Assembly: GCF_040676675.1 (NCBI RefSeq)
Contig: NZ_JBFAPK010000030.1
Span: 1 to 64,000 of the forward strand
Length of the DNA stretch: 64,000 nt
Direction of reading: 5' to 3'
Origin: JBFAPK01 sp040676675
Lineage (GTDB): Bacteria; Actinomycetota; Actinomycetes; Mycobacteriales; Micromonosporaceae
Under the pieces are notes generated by a model. That model was not told the DNA's origin and searched no databases. It saw only the letters and a list, made by a program, of their open reading frames with translations. Positions 9,258 through 18,361 of this stretch are shown one piece after another (position 1 is the stretch's first letter; each line of letters opens with the position of its first letter). Made by a program: the position numbers and the translations under genes.

Positions 9258-9275
9258 CTTACCGGATCCGAACAT
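9258..9275 (+). promoter_or_regulatory. Candidate response-regulator binding site or promoter element, copy 2
   Basis: CTTACCGGATCCGAACAT matches 17 of 18 bases of the element at 7128..7145. It lies 66 bases before the lipoprotein start. The element lies outside both neighbouring genes, just after the kinase stop codon. Confidence 0.5.
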
Positions 9276-9341
9276 CGGCCTGATCGTGCGCTCGTCCCTC
9301 GGCGGCAGGCTGGGCCGGACACCTACGGGAGAGGGAGAGCG

Positions 9342-9938
9342 ATGCGACGTTGGGGAGTGCTCACCGCGACCGGGCTGGTCGCCGGGGCGGGGCTGCTGGG
9401 TCTGACCGGTTGCGGCGCCGCGGGCCCGGTCGCCGCGCCGGGTCCGGTACGGGACGGGGCGGTCGAGGTGGCCTCGGTGCTCGGCACCGAGGGGCAGGCG
9501 CTGGCCGCGCTCGGGTTCGACACGGCGGACGTCGACACGGCGGACGTCGCCACGGCGGACGTCGACGCGCCCGGTCCGTCCGCCTCGCCGGGCGCCGGCA
9601 CGAAGGCCGACCGGCCCGGGCACCCGCGGTCCCGGGCCCGGGTGCTGCTGCGCCGGGGCACGCTGCACGGGGAGGCGGTGGTGCGCACGGCCGACGGCAC
9701 CCGCACGATCGCCGTGCAGCGCGGTACCGTCACCGCGGTCGACGACGCGTCGATGACCGTACGCTCCACCGACGGCTTCCAGCTGACCTGGAAGTTCGAC
9801 CAGAAGCTGCGGGTGGTCGAGCGGCGTACGACGGTACAGCCGAGCGCCGTCAAGGTCGGTACGGAACTCGGCGTCGCCGGGAGCAAGGACGGCGACCGGG
9901 GCGTCGCCCGGCTGATCGTGATCCCCGTGAAGAAGTGA
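9342..9938 (+). CDS. Secreted lipoprotein with DUF5666-like beta-rich region
   Basis: A 198-residue protein. The signal peptide ends in a lipobox (LGLTGC, lipidated Cys24). Residues 60-75 are a threefold TADVD/TADVA repeat from a 15-bp tandem repeat at 9519-9563. The C-terminal half (GEAVVRTADGTRTIAVQRG, ASMTVRSTDGFQLTW) resembles the small beta-barrel domains of periplasmic DUF5666-type proteins. The start is set by GAGGGAGAG before ATG 9342. It follows a two-component operon and shares its upstream element, so it may be regulated by it. Confidence 0.82.
   Translation: MRRWGVLTATGLVAGAGLLGLTGCGAAGPVAAPGPVRDGAVEVASVLGTEGQALAALGFDTADVDTADVATADVDAPGPSASPGAGTKADRPGHPRSRARVLLRRGTLHGEAVVRTADGTRTIAVQRGTVTAVDDASMTVRSTDGFQLTWKFDQKLRVVERRTTVQPSAVKVGTELGVAGSKDGDRGVARLIVIPVKK
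9519..9563 (+). repeat. 15-bp tandem repeat x3 in lipoprotein gene
   Basis: GACACGGCGGACGTC occurs at 9519-9533 and 9534-9548, with a one-mismatch copy at 9549-9563. It keeps frame and adds five residues per copy to a linker just after the mature N-terminus. Confidence 0.9.
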
Positions 9939-9994
9939 GGACCCGATCTCGGGGAGACGATTCCCGGCGCGGAGCGAGCACCCCGGCCGGGCGG

Positions 9995-12265
9995 TCAGCC
10001 GCCGGCGGCGGGCGGTAGGGCGAAGCCGACGTAGTCGCGGAACTCGATCCGCCAGCCCGGCGGGACCAGCCGGCTACAGGCGCGACGGTCGCCGGTGCAG
10101 ACGATCGCGTCGACGCCGCGCGGGTCGGCCGGCGGCCGGTCGGGCAGTACGGAGACCAGCGAGACGATCTCCCGCTGCCCGGCCGGCTGCCCGGCGGCAC
10201 CGTCGCGCAGCAGCAGCCACCAGGGGTACTCCCAGTTGTCGTTCTGCTGAACGAGGCCGATCCGGTTGGCGCCGGAGGCGTTCACCCGCTGGGCCGCCCA
10301 GCGGAACTCGTCCGCCCACTGGGGGCGCCGCAGGAAGCGGGTGTCCCAGTCCGAGGTGGTCAGCAGCGAGCCGGAGCCGACCAGCCGGCGGGGGAAGCCG
10401 TACGAGATAGCGAGCACGCCGGCCAGCGCGGACGCGGCGAGCATCGCGGTCGCCAGCAGCACGGCGACGCCGCGACGCCCGCGTACCGGACCGGTCGTCC
10501 CGGCGGCGCCGGCCCCGGGCTCGGTCGCGCCCGCGCCTGCCCTGGGCCCCGCCGCGCCCGCGCCGGACTCGGTCGCGCCCGCGCGTCCACGGAAGAGCGC
10601 GTCGAGCCAGAGCCCGGCCAGCGGTGCGGCCAGCACCAGGGCGAAGAGCAGCAGCCGGTTCCCCCACGGCTGCCACTTGATCGTCGCGGTGTAGAGGAGC
10701 ACGGCCACCGTGACCACCGCCGCGTACGCCCGCAGCGCGCCCGGGTAGCGCGCGGTGACCCGGCGGGGGCGGGCCAGGGCGATCAGCCCGCCGACCAGCG
10801 CCAGCGAGCCGGCGATGGGGAAGGAGACCCGGTCCTCGTCCGGGTACCAGGCCGGCACCGGGAACGTGCTCGTCCCGAAGGTGATGGCCCGGTCCTGCGG
10901 GTCGACGCCGATCAGGCCGGCACCGTCCTCGATCGCCGACGCGGACGCGCTGCGCAGCGGCGCCAACGGTGTGTCCAGGGCGGTGTGCCCGATCCGGGCC
11001 GCGTTGACCAGGATCGAGGCCGGGTCGTGCCGCTGCATCGGGATCGACTCGCGGAGCCGGGGCGGGCCGAGCGGGTTGCCGAACTCGGCGTAGACCCGCA
11101 GCAGGAACGGTCCGGTGATGACGGCGGCCACGGCCAGGATCGCGAGCGCGGCACCGGCCGTGCCGAGCACCCGTACGGCCGGGCGTCCGCCCGTGCGCGC
11201 CGCGCCGGAGCCGGCGGCCGGCGTGCCGGCCTCTTCCGCTCCGGCCGGCGTGCCGGGGGCCGCCGCGCCCGCCGTGCCGTGCGGGTGCACCAGCTGCGCG
11301 GGGGCGTGCGCCGGCGTGCTGGCAGCCGCCGCGCCCGCCGCCGGCCGCGCGGCGAAGGCGAGCCGGAGCTGGGCCAGGCCCCAGAGGACCAGCACCGGAC
11401 CGGCGCCGAGCAGGCCGCTGGTCTTGGTGACGGCGGTCAGCCCGGTGGCGGCCCCCAGCCCCAGCACCTGCGCGGCGCCGGCGCGGCGGGCCAGCCCGTC
11501 CAGGGCCAGCGTCGCCACGCAGCCGGTCCAGGCGGCGGCGACCAGGTCGGTCTGGGTGCTGGTCGCCTGGAGGGCGACCATCGGCGTGGTGGCGAGCAGG
11601 AACGCGGCGAGCAGCTGGGCCCGCCGGCCGCCGCCGAGCTGGGCGACGATCCGGGTGGCGACCACCAGGCAGCCGATCCCGGCCGCCCACTGGAGCAGGT
11701 TGTAGAGGGCGTCGCCGCCGGTGAGCAGCCGCAGGTGCAGCAGCAGGTACTCCGCGCCGGGCGGGATGGTGACCTGGCGGTGGATGGCCGTCGGCCAGAA
11801 CTCCAGGCTGCCCTGGGCCGCCCAGTGTTCGATCTTCGGCAGGTGGTAGGTCTGCGAGTCGAAGTTGTTCGGCTCGGCGAGCAGCGCGATGACCAGGTCG
11901 ACGAGGACCACCAGGCCGGTCGTACCGGCGAGCAGGCGCTCGCCCCGGCCGGCCGCGCGCCAGCGGGCGACTAGCCGCAGGCGCGCCGGCGACCAGGGGC
12001 GCCGACGCCGGCGGCGGGCCGCCAGCAGGGCCGCCACCAGCAGGAACAGCAGCCAGGCCAGCGCCAGGGCCGGCGCGGTCAGCCGGCGCAGCGCGCCGCA
12101 GACCTCGACGACCAGCACCGCGTACGCCCCGGTGGCCAGCGCCGCCCGGATCGCCGCGAGCCGCAGCGGCGCCACGACCCCGTCCGTACCCGGGTGCGTC
12201 GCGTAGAGCAGCGACAGGAATGCGGCGATGGGCGCAAGCACGAGCACGGACCATGCTGCTGGCAT
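9995..12265 (-). CDS. Polytopic GT-C-type membrane glycosyltransferase
   Basis: A 756-residue integral membrane protein with about 12 hydrophobic segments. The loop AEPNNFDSQTYHLPKIEHW, after the third segment, carries the acidic Asp in a position typical of lipid-phosphosugar-dependent GT-C (family 39/83-like) transferases. Two long Ala/Gly/Pro-rich repeats interrupt it (near 10500-10590 and 11180-11340) and look like loop expansions. The ATG at 12265 lacks a clear ribosome binding site. The GT2 gene divergent at 12397 resembles enzymes that make polyprenyl-phosphate sugars, so the two may share a pathway. Confidence 0.85.
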   Translation of the reverse strand: MPAAWSVLVLAPIAAFLSLLYATHPGTDGVVAPLRLAAIRAALATGAYAVLVVEVCGALRRLTAPALALAWLLFLLVAALLAARRRRRRPWSPARLRLVARWRAAGRGERLLAGTTGLVVLVDLVIALLAEPNNFDSQTYHLPKIEHWAAQGSLEFWPTAIHRQVTIPPGAEYLLLHLRLLTGGDALYNLLQWAAGIGCLVVATRIVAQLGGGRRAQLLAAFLLATTPMVALQATSTQTDLVAAAWTGCVATLALDGLARRAGAAQVLGLGAATGLTAVTKTSGLLGAGPVLVLWGLAQLRLAFAARPAAGAAAASTPAHAPAQLVHPHGTAGAAAPGTPAGAEEAGTPAAGSGAARTGGRPAVRVLGTAGAALAILAVAAVITGPFLLRVYAEFGNPLGPPRLRESIPMQRHDPASILVNAARIGHTALDTPLAPLRSASASAIEDGAGLIGVDPQDRAITFGTSTFPVPAWYPDEDRVSFPIAGSLALVGGLIALARPRRVTARYPGALRAYAAVVTVAVLLYTATIKWQPWGNRLLLFALVLAAPLAGLWLDALFRGRAGATESGAGAAGPRAGAGATEPGAGAAGTTGPVRGRRGVAVLLATAMLAASALAGVLAISYGFPRRLVGSGSLLTTSDWDTRFLRRPQWADEFRWAAQRVNASGANRIGLVQQNDNWEYPWWLLLRDGAAGQPAGQREIVSLVSVLPDRPPADPRGVDAIVCTGDRRACSRLVPPGWRIEFRDYVGFALPPAAGG

Positions 12266-12396
12266 GGCGGGAAGTAAACACCACGCGGCTGTGGGGTCTT
12301 CGGACCCTCCGCCCCTCGGCCTTGCGCCTGACCCCGATGGAGACCGCGCCCAGGCTAGGCTAGGGCGGATTTGTCGTCCGCACCGTGGAGATTCCA

Positions 12397-13104
12397 GTGA
12401 AGCTCTCGATCCTTATGCCGGTCTACAACGAGGAAGAGCGCATCGCGGATGCCCTGAAGCAGGCATTGGCGGTCGACTACCCGTGTGAGATCGAGCTGGT
12501 CGTGGTGGACGACGGTAGCCGGGACGGCACGGCCGAGATCCTGGGACGGGCGGACGACGCGCGGGTCCGCGTGATCACCCACCCGCGCAACGCGGGCAAG
12601 GGCGCGGCGATCCGTACGGCGGTCGACAACGCCGAGGGCGAGTACATGGTCATCCTCGACGCGGACCTGGAGTACGACCCGCAGGACATCCCGAAGCTGC
12701 TCGACCCGGTGCTCGACGGGCGCGCCACGGTGGTCTACGGAAATCGGACATTCGGCAGCCACAGCGCGTACAGCTTCTGGTACGTGATGGGCAACAAGGC
12801 GGTCACCACGGCCGCCAACGTCCTCTTCAACTCCTACATCGGCGACCTGGAGACCTGCTTCAAGCTGATGCCGGTCGCGCTCTACCGGTCGCTGAACATC
12901 CGCTCCCGCGGCTTCGGGATGGAGGCCGAGGTCACCGGCAAGCTGCTGCGCCGGCGGATCCGGCCGTACGAGGTGCCGATCAGCTACCGGGCCCGCAACC
13001 GCGAGGAGGGGAAGAAGATCACCTGGAAGGACGGCGTCGAGGCGGTCTGGATCCTCGGCCGCGAGCGTGCCCGGCGTCGGGAGAACGCCGCCGGCAACCG
13101 CTGA
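12397..13104 (+). CDS. GT2-family glycosyltransferase (DPM1-like)
   Basis: A 235-residue GT-A enzyme, without membrane helices, resembling polyprenyl-phosphate mannose/glucose synthases. The N-terminus has SILMPVYNEEERI, then VVVDDGSRDGT for the nucleotide and DADLEYDPQDI as the DXD metal site. GTG 12397 (6 bases after GGAG) is preferred over the in-frame GTG at 12385. The likely product is a lipid-linked sugar that membrane GT-C transferases such as the divergent neighbour could use. Confidence 0.88.
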   Translation: MKLSILMPVYNEEERIADALKQALAVDYPCEIELVVVDDGSRDGTAEILGRADDARVRVITHPRNAGKGAAIRTAVDNAEGEYMVILDADLEYDPQDIPKLLDPVLDGRATVVYGNRTFGSHSAYSFWYVMGNKAVTTAANVLFNSYIGDLETCFKLMPVALYRSLNIRSRGFGMEAEVTGKLLRRRIRPYEVPISYRARNREEGKKITWKDGVEAVWILGRERARRRENAAGNR

Positions 13105-13161
13105 GGCGTACCGGACCCGCCCGGAGCGGCACCGGCCTGTGCCGAGCCGCCCCGAACAGCC

Positions 13162-13193
13162 CCGGTCCTGGCGTCAGCGAGGCCAGGAACCGG
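13162..13193. terminator. Probable bidirectional terminator
   Basis: CCGGTCCTGGC and GCCAGGAACCGG pair as an 11-bp stem with one bulge around a 9-base loop, between two convergent genes (stop at 13104 plus, 13195 minus). Confidence 0.55.
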
Positions 13194-13194
13194 A

Positions 13195-14076
13195 TCAGGA
13201 CAGGAACTCGCCGATCGACCGCCGCAGGCCCGCCGGGTCCAGCCCGTGCCAGCGCGCGTGGTCCGCCGGTGTCCCGTACCGGTGCAGGTCGGCGCGGCCC
13301 ACCCCGAGCGCGAGGGCGCGATGCGGCCGGTCCGCGAGCGCCTCGGCGAGTTGGCGGCTGGATGTCCCCGCCAGATAGGGCTCCACCAGGACCACCTCGG
13401 TCCCCGCGAGGGCGCGCAGACCCTCGCCGTCGAACGGCCGGGGCGTGTGGGTGTACGCCACCGTCACGTCGAGCCCCTCGACCGCCGCCAGCACCGGGTC
13501 GAGCATCGGCCCGACCGCCACCACCAGCGCCCCGCCCGGCGTACCGCGCCGCACCGTCCGCAGCCTCCCGTCCGTCCCGTACGACGCCGCGTTGACCTGC
13601 GTCGACAGCCGGAGGTAGACCGGGTCGTCGTGCCGCATCGCGGCCCGCAGCAGCCCCGGCACCTCGTCGGGATGTCCCGGGACGTGCACGGTCCAGCCGT
13701 CGAGCGTGTCGAGCAGCGCCACGTCCCCGGGCGACATGTGGGTACGCCCCATCGTCGACCCGTCGTACGAGGCGCCGACGCTGACCAGCACCGCACCCAC
13801 GCCCTGGTGGTCGAGGTCCAGCTTGACCTGCTCGTACGCCCGGTCCAGCACAAACGTCGCGTACGAGTGGGCGATCGGGCGCAGTCCGGTGAGGGCGAGC
13901 CCGCCGGCGACGCCGATCATCAGCTGCTCGCGGATGCCGACGTTGATCACACGGTCGGGATGTGCTCGCCGGGCCGGGTCGAACGCGGCCGCGGAGATGT
14001 CGGCGAGCACGAGCGCCGCCCGCGGATCCTCGGTCAGCAGATCCGTCGTCGTCTCGATGAAGGCCTCCCGCATCAT
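13195..14076 (-). CDS. Transketolase-like protein, C-terminal subunit
   Basis: A 293-residue subunit corresponding to the pyrimidine-binding and C-terminal domains of a split transketolase. VGIREQLMIGVAGGLALTG contains the conserved glutamate that activates thiamine diphosphate, and SPGDVALLDTL is followed by the usual DPVYLRLS. The ATG at 14076 follows AAGGAGTGACC, only 2 bases after the N-subunit stop, so the subunits are translated together. The substrate is not predictable; split transketolases serve both the pentose-phosphate pathway and secondary metabolism. Confidence 0.88.
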   Translation of the reverse strand: MMREAFIETTTDLLTEDPRAALVLADISAAAFDPARRAHPDRVINVGIREQLMIGVAGGLALTGLRPIAHSYATFVLDRAYEQVKLDLDHQGVGAVLVSVGASYDGSTMGRTHMSPGDVALLDTLDGWTVHVPGHPDEVPGLLRAAMRHDDPVYLRLSTQVNAASYGTDGRLRTVRRGTPGGALVVAVGPMLDPVLAAVEGLDVTVAYTHTPRPFDGEGLRALAGTEVVLVEPYLAGTSSRQLAEALADRPHRALALGVGRADLHRYGTPADHARWHGLDPAGLRRSIGEFLS

Positions 14077-14078
14077 GG

Positions 14079-14891
14079 TCACTCCTTCGGCTCGACGACC
14101 GCGACGACGACGTGCGGCCGGTCCGGTCGGTGCGCGCGGAGCGCGGTGTGGATGGCGTCGTGGTCGCGACCGTCCACGGTGGAGGCGCTCCAGCCGTTGA
14201 CGGTGAACCGGCTCGCGATGCCGCCCGGCCAGCCGTGGGTCGCCGACTGGTTGTCCAGCACGATCGCGGTGAGGTTGGCCAGTCCGGTGGCGCCGGCGTA
14301 CGCGATCGCCTCGTGGTTGCTGCCCTCGTCGAGTTCGGCGTCGCCGACCAGCACGTACACCCGGGGGTCGAGCAGGCCCTGGGCGCGCAGCCCGAGCGCG
14401 GTACCGACGCCCAGCCCCAGCCCGTGGCCGAGCGAACCGGAACCGATCTCGACGCCGGGGATCAGCAGCCGGTCGGGGTGGTGTCCGAGCCGGCTGTCGG
14501 CGCCGGCCATGTCGTCGAGCCACTCCTCGGGGACGAACCCCTTCGCGGCCAGCACGGCGTAGTAGCCCGCCGAGCCGTGCCCCTTCGAGAGCAGGAACCG
14601 GTCGCGCTCCGGGTCGTCGACGGTGTCGGGGGAGACGCGCAGTACGCGGTCGTAGAGGACCCAGAGCACGTCGAGGGTCGAATGGGCGCTGGCCTCGTGC
14701 TTCTCGTCCCCGGTGAGGCGGCGCAGCAGCGGGTGCAACCGGGCGGTCGGCAGCCCGGAGCCGGTACGCCGGGACGCGGTGGCGGGCGGCCCGGGCGCTG
14801 CCGGCGGAACGGGCGGCGCTGCCGGCGGGGCGGTTGCCGGCGGGGCCGGCAGATGATCTTGCGCATTCGCGTTGGTCGTTGTCGCGGTCAT
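14079..14891 (-). CDS. Transketolase-like protein, N-terminal subunit
   Basis: A 270-residue subunit with the thiamine diphosphate-binding domain: SKGHGSAGYYAVLA, then the GDAELDEGSNHEA metal/diphosphate motif closing with LDNQS. The first 35 or so residues are Ala/Pro-rich and probably disordered. The ATG at 14891 has no evident ribosome binding site. It is divergent from a SoxR-like gene with an imperfect palindrome between, so redox-linked expression is plausible. Confidence 0.87.
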   Translation of the reverse strand: MTATTTNANAQDHLPAPPATAPPAAPPVPPAAPGPPATASRRTGSGLPTARLHPLLRRLTGDEKHEASAHSTLDVLWVLYDRVLRVSPDTVDDPERDRFLLSKGHGSAGYYAVLAAKGFVPEEWLDDMAGADSRLGHHPDRLLIPGVEIGSGSLGHGLGLGVGTALGLRAQGLLDPRVYVLVGDAELDEGSNHEAIAYAGATGLANLTAIVLDNQSATHGWPGGIASRFTVNGWSASTVDGRDHDAIHTALRAHRPDRPHVVVAVVEPKE

Positions 14892-14907
14892 GCGACTAGG
14901 CTGCAAG

Positions 14908-14923
14908 TTGAAGCTAACTTTAA
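14908..14923. promoter_or_regulatory. Candidate MerR/SoxR operator
   Basis: TTGAAGCTAACTTTAA is an imperfect 16-bp dyad in the 49-base gap between the transketolase genes and the soxR-like gene. MerR-family regulators bind such dyads between the -35 and -10 elements. TTGACT at 14922-14927 (minus strand) could be the -35 toward the transketolase. Confidence 0.5.
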
Positions 14924-14940
14924 GTCAAGGTGATCGGCGG

Positions 14941-15381
14941 ATGCAGGAGAAACTCACCATCGGCGAGCTGGCGGTCCGCTCGGGCGTGGCCGCCTCGGCG
15001 CTGCGCTACTACGAGCGGCTCGGGCTGATCCGGGCCGCCCGTACCGGCGGCAACCAGCGCCGGTACGACCGGGCCGAGCTGCGCCGCGTCGCGTTCATCC
15101 GGATCTCACAGCAGGTCGGCATCTCGCTGGACGAGATCAAGGAGGCGCTCGACTCGCTGCCGGAATCCCGTACGCCGAGCCGGGCCGACTGGGCCCGGCT
15201 CTCCGCGCTCTGGCAGGACCGGCTCGACGAGAAGATCCGGATGCTCAGCAAGCTGCGCGACAACCTCACCGGCTGCATCGGCTGCGGCTGCCTGTCGCTG
15301 AAGCGCTGCGCCCTCTACAACCCGGAGGACAGGCTCGCCGCCGAGGGGCCGGGCGCCCGGCTGCTGCTCAAGCGCGAATGA
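14941..15381 (+). CDS. soxR: SoxR-like redox-sensing MerR regulator
   Basis: A 146-residue MerR-family activator. The N-terminal winged helix (TIGELAVRSGVAASALRYYE) is followed by a dimerisation helix and the cysteine cluster CIGCGCLSLKRC (Cys112, 115, 117, 123), which binds the [2Fe-2S] centre of SoxR. Actinomycete SoxR proteins respond to redox-active small molecules. It faces a transketolase pair and overlaps a quinone oxidoreductase gene tail-to-tail by 14 bases; both are plausible targets. Confidence 0.93.
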   Translation: MQEKLTIGELAVRSGVAASALRYYERLGLIRAARTGGNQRRYDRAELRRVAFIRISQQVGISLDEIKEALDSLPESRTPSRADWARLSALWQDRLDEKIRMLSKLRDNLTGCIGCGCLSLKRCALYNPEDRLAAEGPGARLLLKRE

Positions 15382-16345
15382 GCAGCAGCTTGCCGAGGTG
15401 ATCGCTGGACTCCAGGATCCGGTGCGCCTCGGCCGCCTCGGCCAGCGGCAGCCGCCGGTCCACGACCGGCCGGATCGTGCCGGACTCCAGCAGTGGCCAG
15501 ACCTCCTCGCGCACCCCCCGTACGATCGCGGCCTTCTCGGCCGCCGGCCGGGCCCGCAGCGTGGTGGCGGCGACCGTGGCCCGCTTCGCCATCAGCGTGG
15601 CGATGTTCAGTTCGCCCTTGCGACCGCCCTGGAGCCCGATCACCACGAGCCGACCGCCCGTGGCCAGCGCGTCGACGTTGCGGGCCAGGTACGCGCCGCC
15701 CATGATGTCGAGGATCACGTCGGCGCCGCGACCGCCCGTCGCCTCCTTCGTCCGCGCGACGAAGTCCTCCTCGCCGTAGTCGACGACCTCGTTCGCGCCG
15801 AGTTCGCGCAGCCCGGCGTGCTTGGCGGAGCGGGCGGTGGCGATGACGGAGGCGCCGAGCGCCCGGCCGAGCTGGATGGCGAAGGTACCGATGCCGCTGC
15901 CGCCGCCGTGCACGAGCAGGGTCTCCCCGATGCCGAGCCGGGCGAGCTGCACCACGTTCGACCAGACCGTGCAGGCGACCTCGGGCAGCCCGGCGGCGTC
16001 GGCCAGGTCGACGCCCGCCGGCACCGGCAGCAGCTGACCCGCCGGCACCGCCACCCGCTCGGCGTAGCCGCCGCCCGAGAGCAGGGCACAGACCTCCTGG
16101 CCGACCTGCCACTCGGTCACCTCGGGCCCGATCGCGCTGATCACACCCGAGCACTCCAGACCCGGGTACGGCGCGGCGCCCGGCGGCGGCTCGTACCGCC
16201 CCTGGCGCTGGAGCACATCGGCCCGGTTGACCGCGCTCGCGCGTACGTCGACGACGACCTCGCCCGGTCCGGGCTCCGGGTCGGGCACCTCGGCCCAGAC
16301 CAGTGCTTCGGGTCCGCCGGGCTCCGGAATCGTGATCGCGTGCAT
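15368..16345 (-). CDS. Zinc-free quinone oxidoreductase (QOR-type MDR)
   Basis: A 325-residue medium-chain reductase using NADPH. The GroES-like N-terminal domain includes VRASAVNRADVLQRQG; the Rossmann motif is VHGGGSGIGTFAIQLGRALG; the end (LPLAEAAEAHRILESSDHLGKLLL) is typical of NAD(P)H:quinone oxidoreductases. No structural zinc cysteines are seen. The gene converges with soxR, and quinone reductases are known SoxR-regulon members in actinomycetes. Confidence 0.92.
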   Translation of the reverse strand: MHAITIPEPGGPEALVWAEVPDPEPGPGEVVVDVRASAVNRADVLQRQGRYEPPPGAAPYPGLECSGVISAIGPEVTEWQVGQEVCALLSGGGYAERVAVPAGQLLPVPAGVDLADAAGLPEVACTVWSNVVQLARLGIGETLLVHGGGSGIGTFAIQLGRALGASVIATARSAKHAGLRELGANEVVDYGEEDFVARTKEATGGRGADVILDIMGGAYLARNVDALATGGRLVVIGLQGGRKGELNIATLMAKRATVAATTLRARPAAEKAAIVRGVREEVWPLLESGTIRPVVDRRLPLAEAAEAHRILESSDHLGKLLLIRA

Positions 16346-16613
16346 GCCACCATCCTGGTCCGGATCGACCGATCCCGCTACCGGCGCCCCGGCGGTTCGT
16401 CACGTCCGCCCGAGCGGTTCGTCACATGCCGGCCGGGCTATCCGGCACGTGGTGGGCAGGTCACCGTACGTATGCCGGTGCGGCGGCGACCGGCCGGAAT
16501 TGAGTGTTCCGGAGGGCCGGGTTGGGTGATGCGGTGGCCGTGGGCCGCCCGGGATCGTGGCACACTAGGCACGGCGACGGGCCGCCGGAGTTCGACCACC
16601 GGCCCGCGCACCG

Positions 16614-16702
16614 GGAGGGCTCGCCTAGTGGCCGATGGCGCTGGTCTTGAAAACCGGTAAGGGGAGCGATCCTCTTCGTGGGTTCGAATCCCACGCCCTC
16701 CG
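16614..16702 (+). tRNA. tRNA-Ser (anticodon UGA)
   Basis: An 89-base type II tRNA. The acceptor stem is GGAGGGC/GCCCTCC, the anticodon loop reads CTTGAAA with anticodon TGA, the long variable arm is typical of serine tRNAs, and the T loop is GGTTCGAATCC. No CCA is encoded. Confidence 0.93.
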
Positions 16703-16921
16703 CCTGTCCCGCTCTTTCGCCGCCCAGGTCGTGGGCCGCGCGATCCGACCCTACAGATCAACTTAGGGGAGAGGTAGGGGACCTGCCGGCGGTCACCGCG
16801 CCGCTGTCGCTCCCAGCCGCATTGGCACAGTAGCGGACGGTAGTGGCGGCGCGTACCCTCCGAGTCGGAGGATCGACCCGTGCGGGGTCGACCGCCCTCG
16901 TGCGGGAGGGGGCACCCGGGC

Positions 16922-18151
16922 ATGGCCACCATCGGAGACAACGTCGCGGCCCTGCGCCGCCAGGTGCCCATGACGCAGGAGCAGCTGGCCGAAGCGTCCG
17001 GCGTCGCGGCCGTGACGATTCGCAAGCTGGAGACGAACGAACGTACGACCGCCCGGATGGCGACGTTGAGCGCGCTGGCGCGGGCCCTCGGGGTGACGAC
17101 ATCGCGTCTCCTGGGCGATGCCAGCTCCGCCGCCGCCCGACGTGAGCCCACGGCCGCGCCGCTGGCTCTGCTCGACATCCGCCGGGCGCTCACCCCGGTC
17201 CGTGGTCTGGACGGCGAGCTGATCGCCGCCAGCGCCGAGGCCGAACCGCCCACGGCCGGCCAGGTGCGGGAGTCGCTGCGGGCCGCCTCCAGGCTCTACC
17301 ACACCAACGACTACGGCGCCGGCCTTTCCGTCCTGCCCGGGCTGCTGGCCGAGGCGCGGGCTGCCGTGGAGGTCGACGACGACGAGGCGCAGGCGTACGC
17401 GCTCCTGTCGCAGGCGTACCAGCTGGCGGGCCGGCTCCTGATCCAGTTCCGCGCGGTCGACCTGGCGTACACCGCGGTGGCCGCGTCGCGCGACGCCGCC
17501 GCCCGGTCCGGCAGCGATGTGATCGCCGCGGCCGTCGTCGGGCCGATGTGCTGGCTGCTGCTGCGTCAGGCCCGGCTCGGCGAGGCCGAGCAGCTGGCCG
17601 TGCACGCCGCCGACCAGGTCGAGCCGACCCGGATCAGCCGCGCCGGTACCGATCACGTGGCCGCCTGGGGGTGGCTGCTGGTCGAGGCGTCGGCGGCGGT
17701 CATGCGCGACGGCCGAGACGGCGACGCACAGGAGATGCTCGACCTCGCGGAAACGGCCGCCACCCGGATCAGCAACCACCCACCGACGGGGCTGTCCATG
17801 ATCGACGGTTTCGGGCCGGGGAAGGTCGCCGCCCTCCGCACTGAGGCGGCGGCGGTTGCCGGCGACCCGCGCCGGGTGTTGACGCTCGCCGAGCGGCTAC
17901 CGGTCGACGACCGGCGCATGACGGCCAGCTGCTACCAGCGCCACCGGCTCGATGTGGCGTGGGCGCACACCGAGCTGGGCGACTACGCGCAGGCGACGGC
18001 CGTATTGACCGATCTGCGCGACCGGGCGCCGGCCTGGTTGCGGCAGCAGCGGTACGCCCGCGACATCGTCCGCTCCATCTCCGCCGGCCGGCGGCGGGCG
18101 ATGACCGAGGAGCTGGCGGAGCTGGCGCGTCTGGTCGGCGCGGCCGAGTAG
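16922..18151 (+). CDS. XRE-type helix-turn-helix regulator with TPR-like C-terminus
   Basis: A 409-residue protein. Residues 3-65 are an XRE/Cro HTH (MTQEQLAEASGVAAVTIRKLE); the rest is helical with repeated A/L-rich hairpins resembling tetratricopeptide repeats. The ATG at 16922 follows GGGAGGGGG. It heads a set with three small genes (18362-19103) that overlap by a few bases each. That arrangement suggests a conserved actinobacterial unit in which this protein controls or partners the small ones; the ligand is unknown. Confidence 0.85.
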   Translation: MATIGDNVAALRRQVPMTQEQLAEASGVAAVTIRKLETNERTTARMATLSALARALGVTTSRLLGDASSAAARREPTAAPLALLDIRRALTPVRGLDGELIAASAEAEPPTAGQVRESLRAASRLYHTNDYGAGLSVLPGLLAEARAAVEVDDDEAQAYALLSQAYQLAGRLLIQFRAVDLAYTAVAASRDAAARSGSDVIAAAVVGPMCWLLLRQARLGEAEQLAVHAADQVEPTRISRAGTDHVAAWGWLLVEASAAVMRDGRDGDAQEMLDLAETAATRISNHPPTGLSMIDGFGPGKVAALRTEAAAVAGDPRRVLTLAERLPVDDRRMTASCYQRHRLDVAWAHTELGDYAQATAVLTDLRDRAPAWLRQQRYARDIVRSISAGRRRAMTEELAELARLVGAAE

Positions 18152-18361
18152 CCCGACCGGTACGGCACGCATCGGTTGTCACCAGGCGGCCGACCGCTAG
18201 TACGTCGCGCACATTCACTATCGGTGACCACCCTCGGAACATGGGGTGACCGGGCGCGGCCCCTGGCTCCCCCCAGGTGCCGCGCCCGGGCCATCGGGTC
18301 GCGGCGATACAACTCCGAGTCGGAGCCGCGCCCCCTCGACCTCAGCGGAGGGGACATCACC

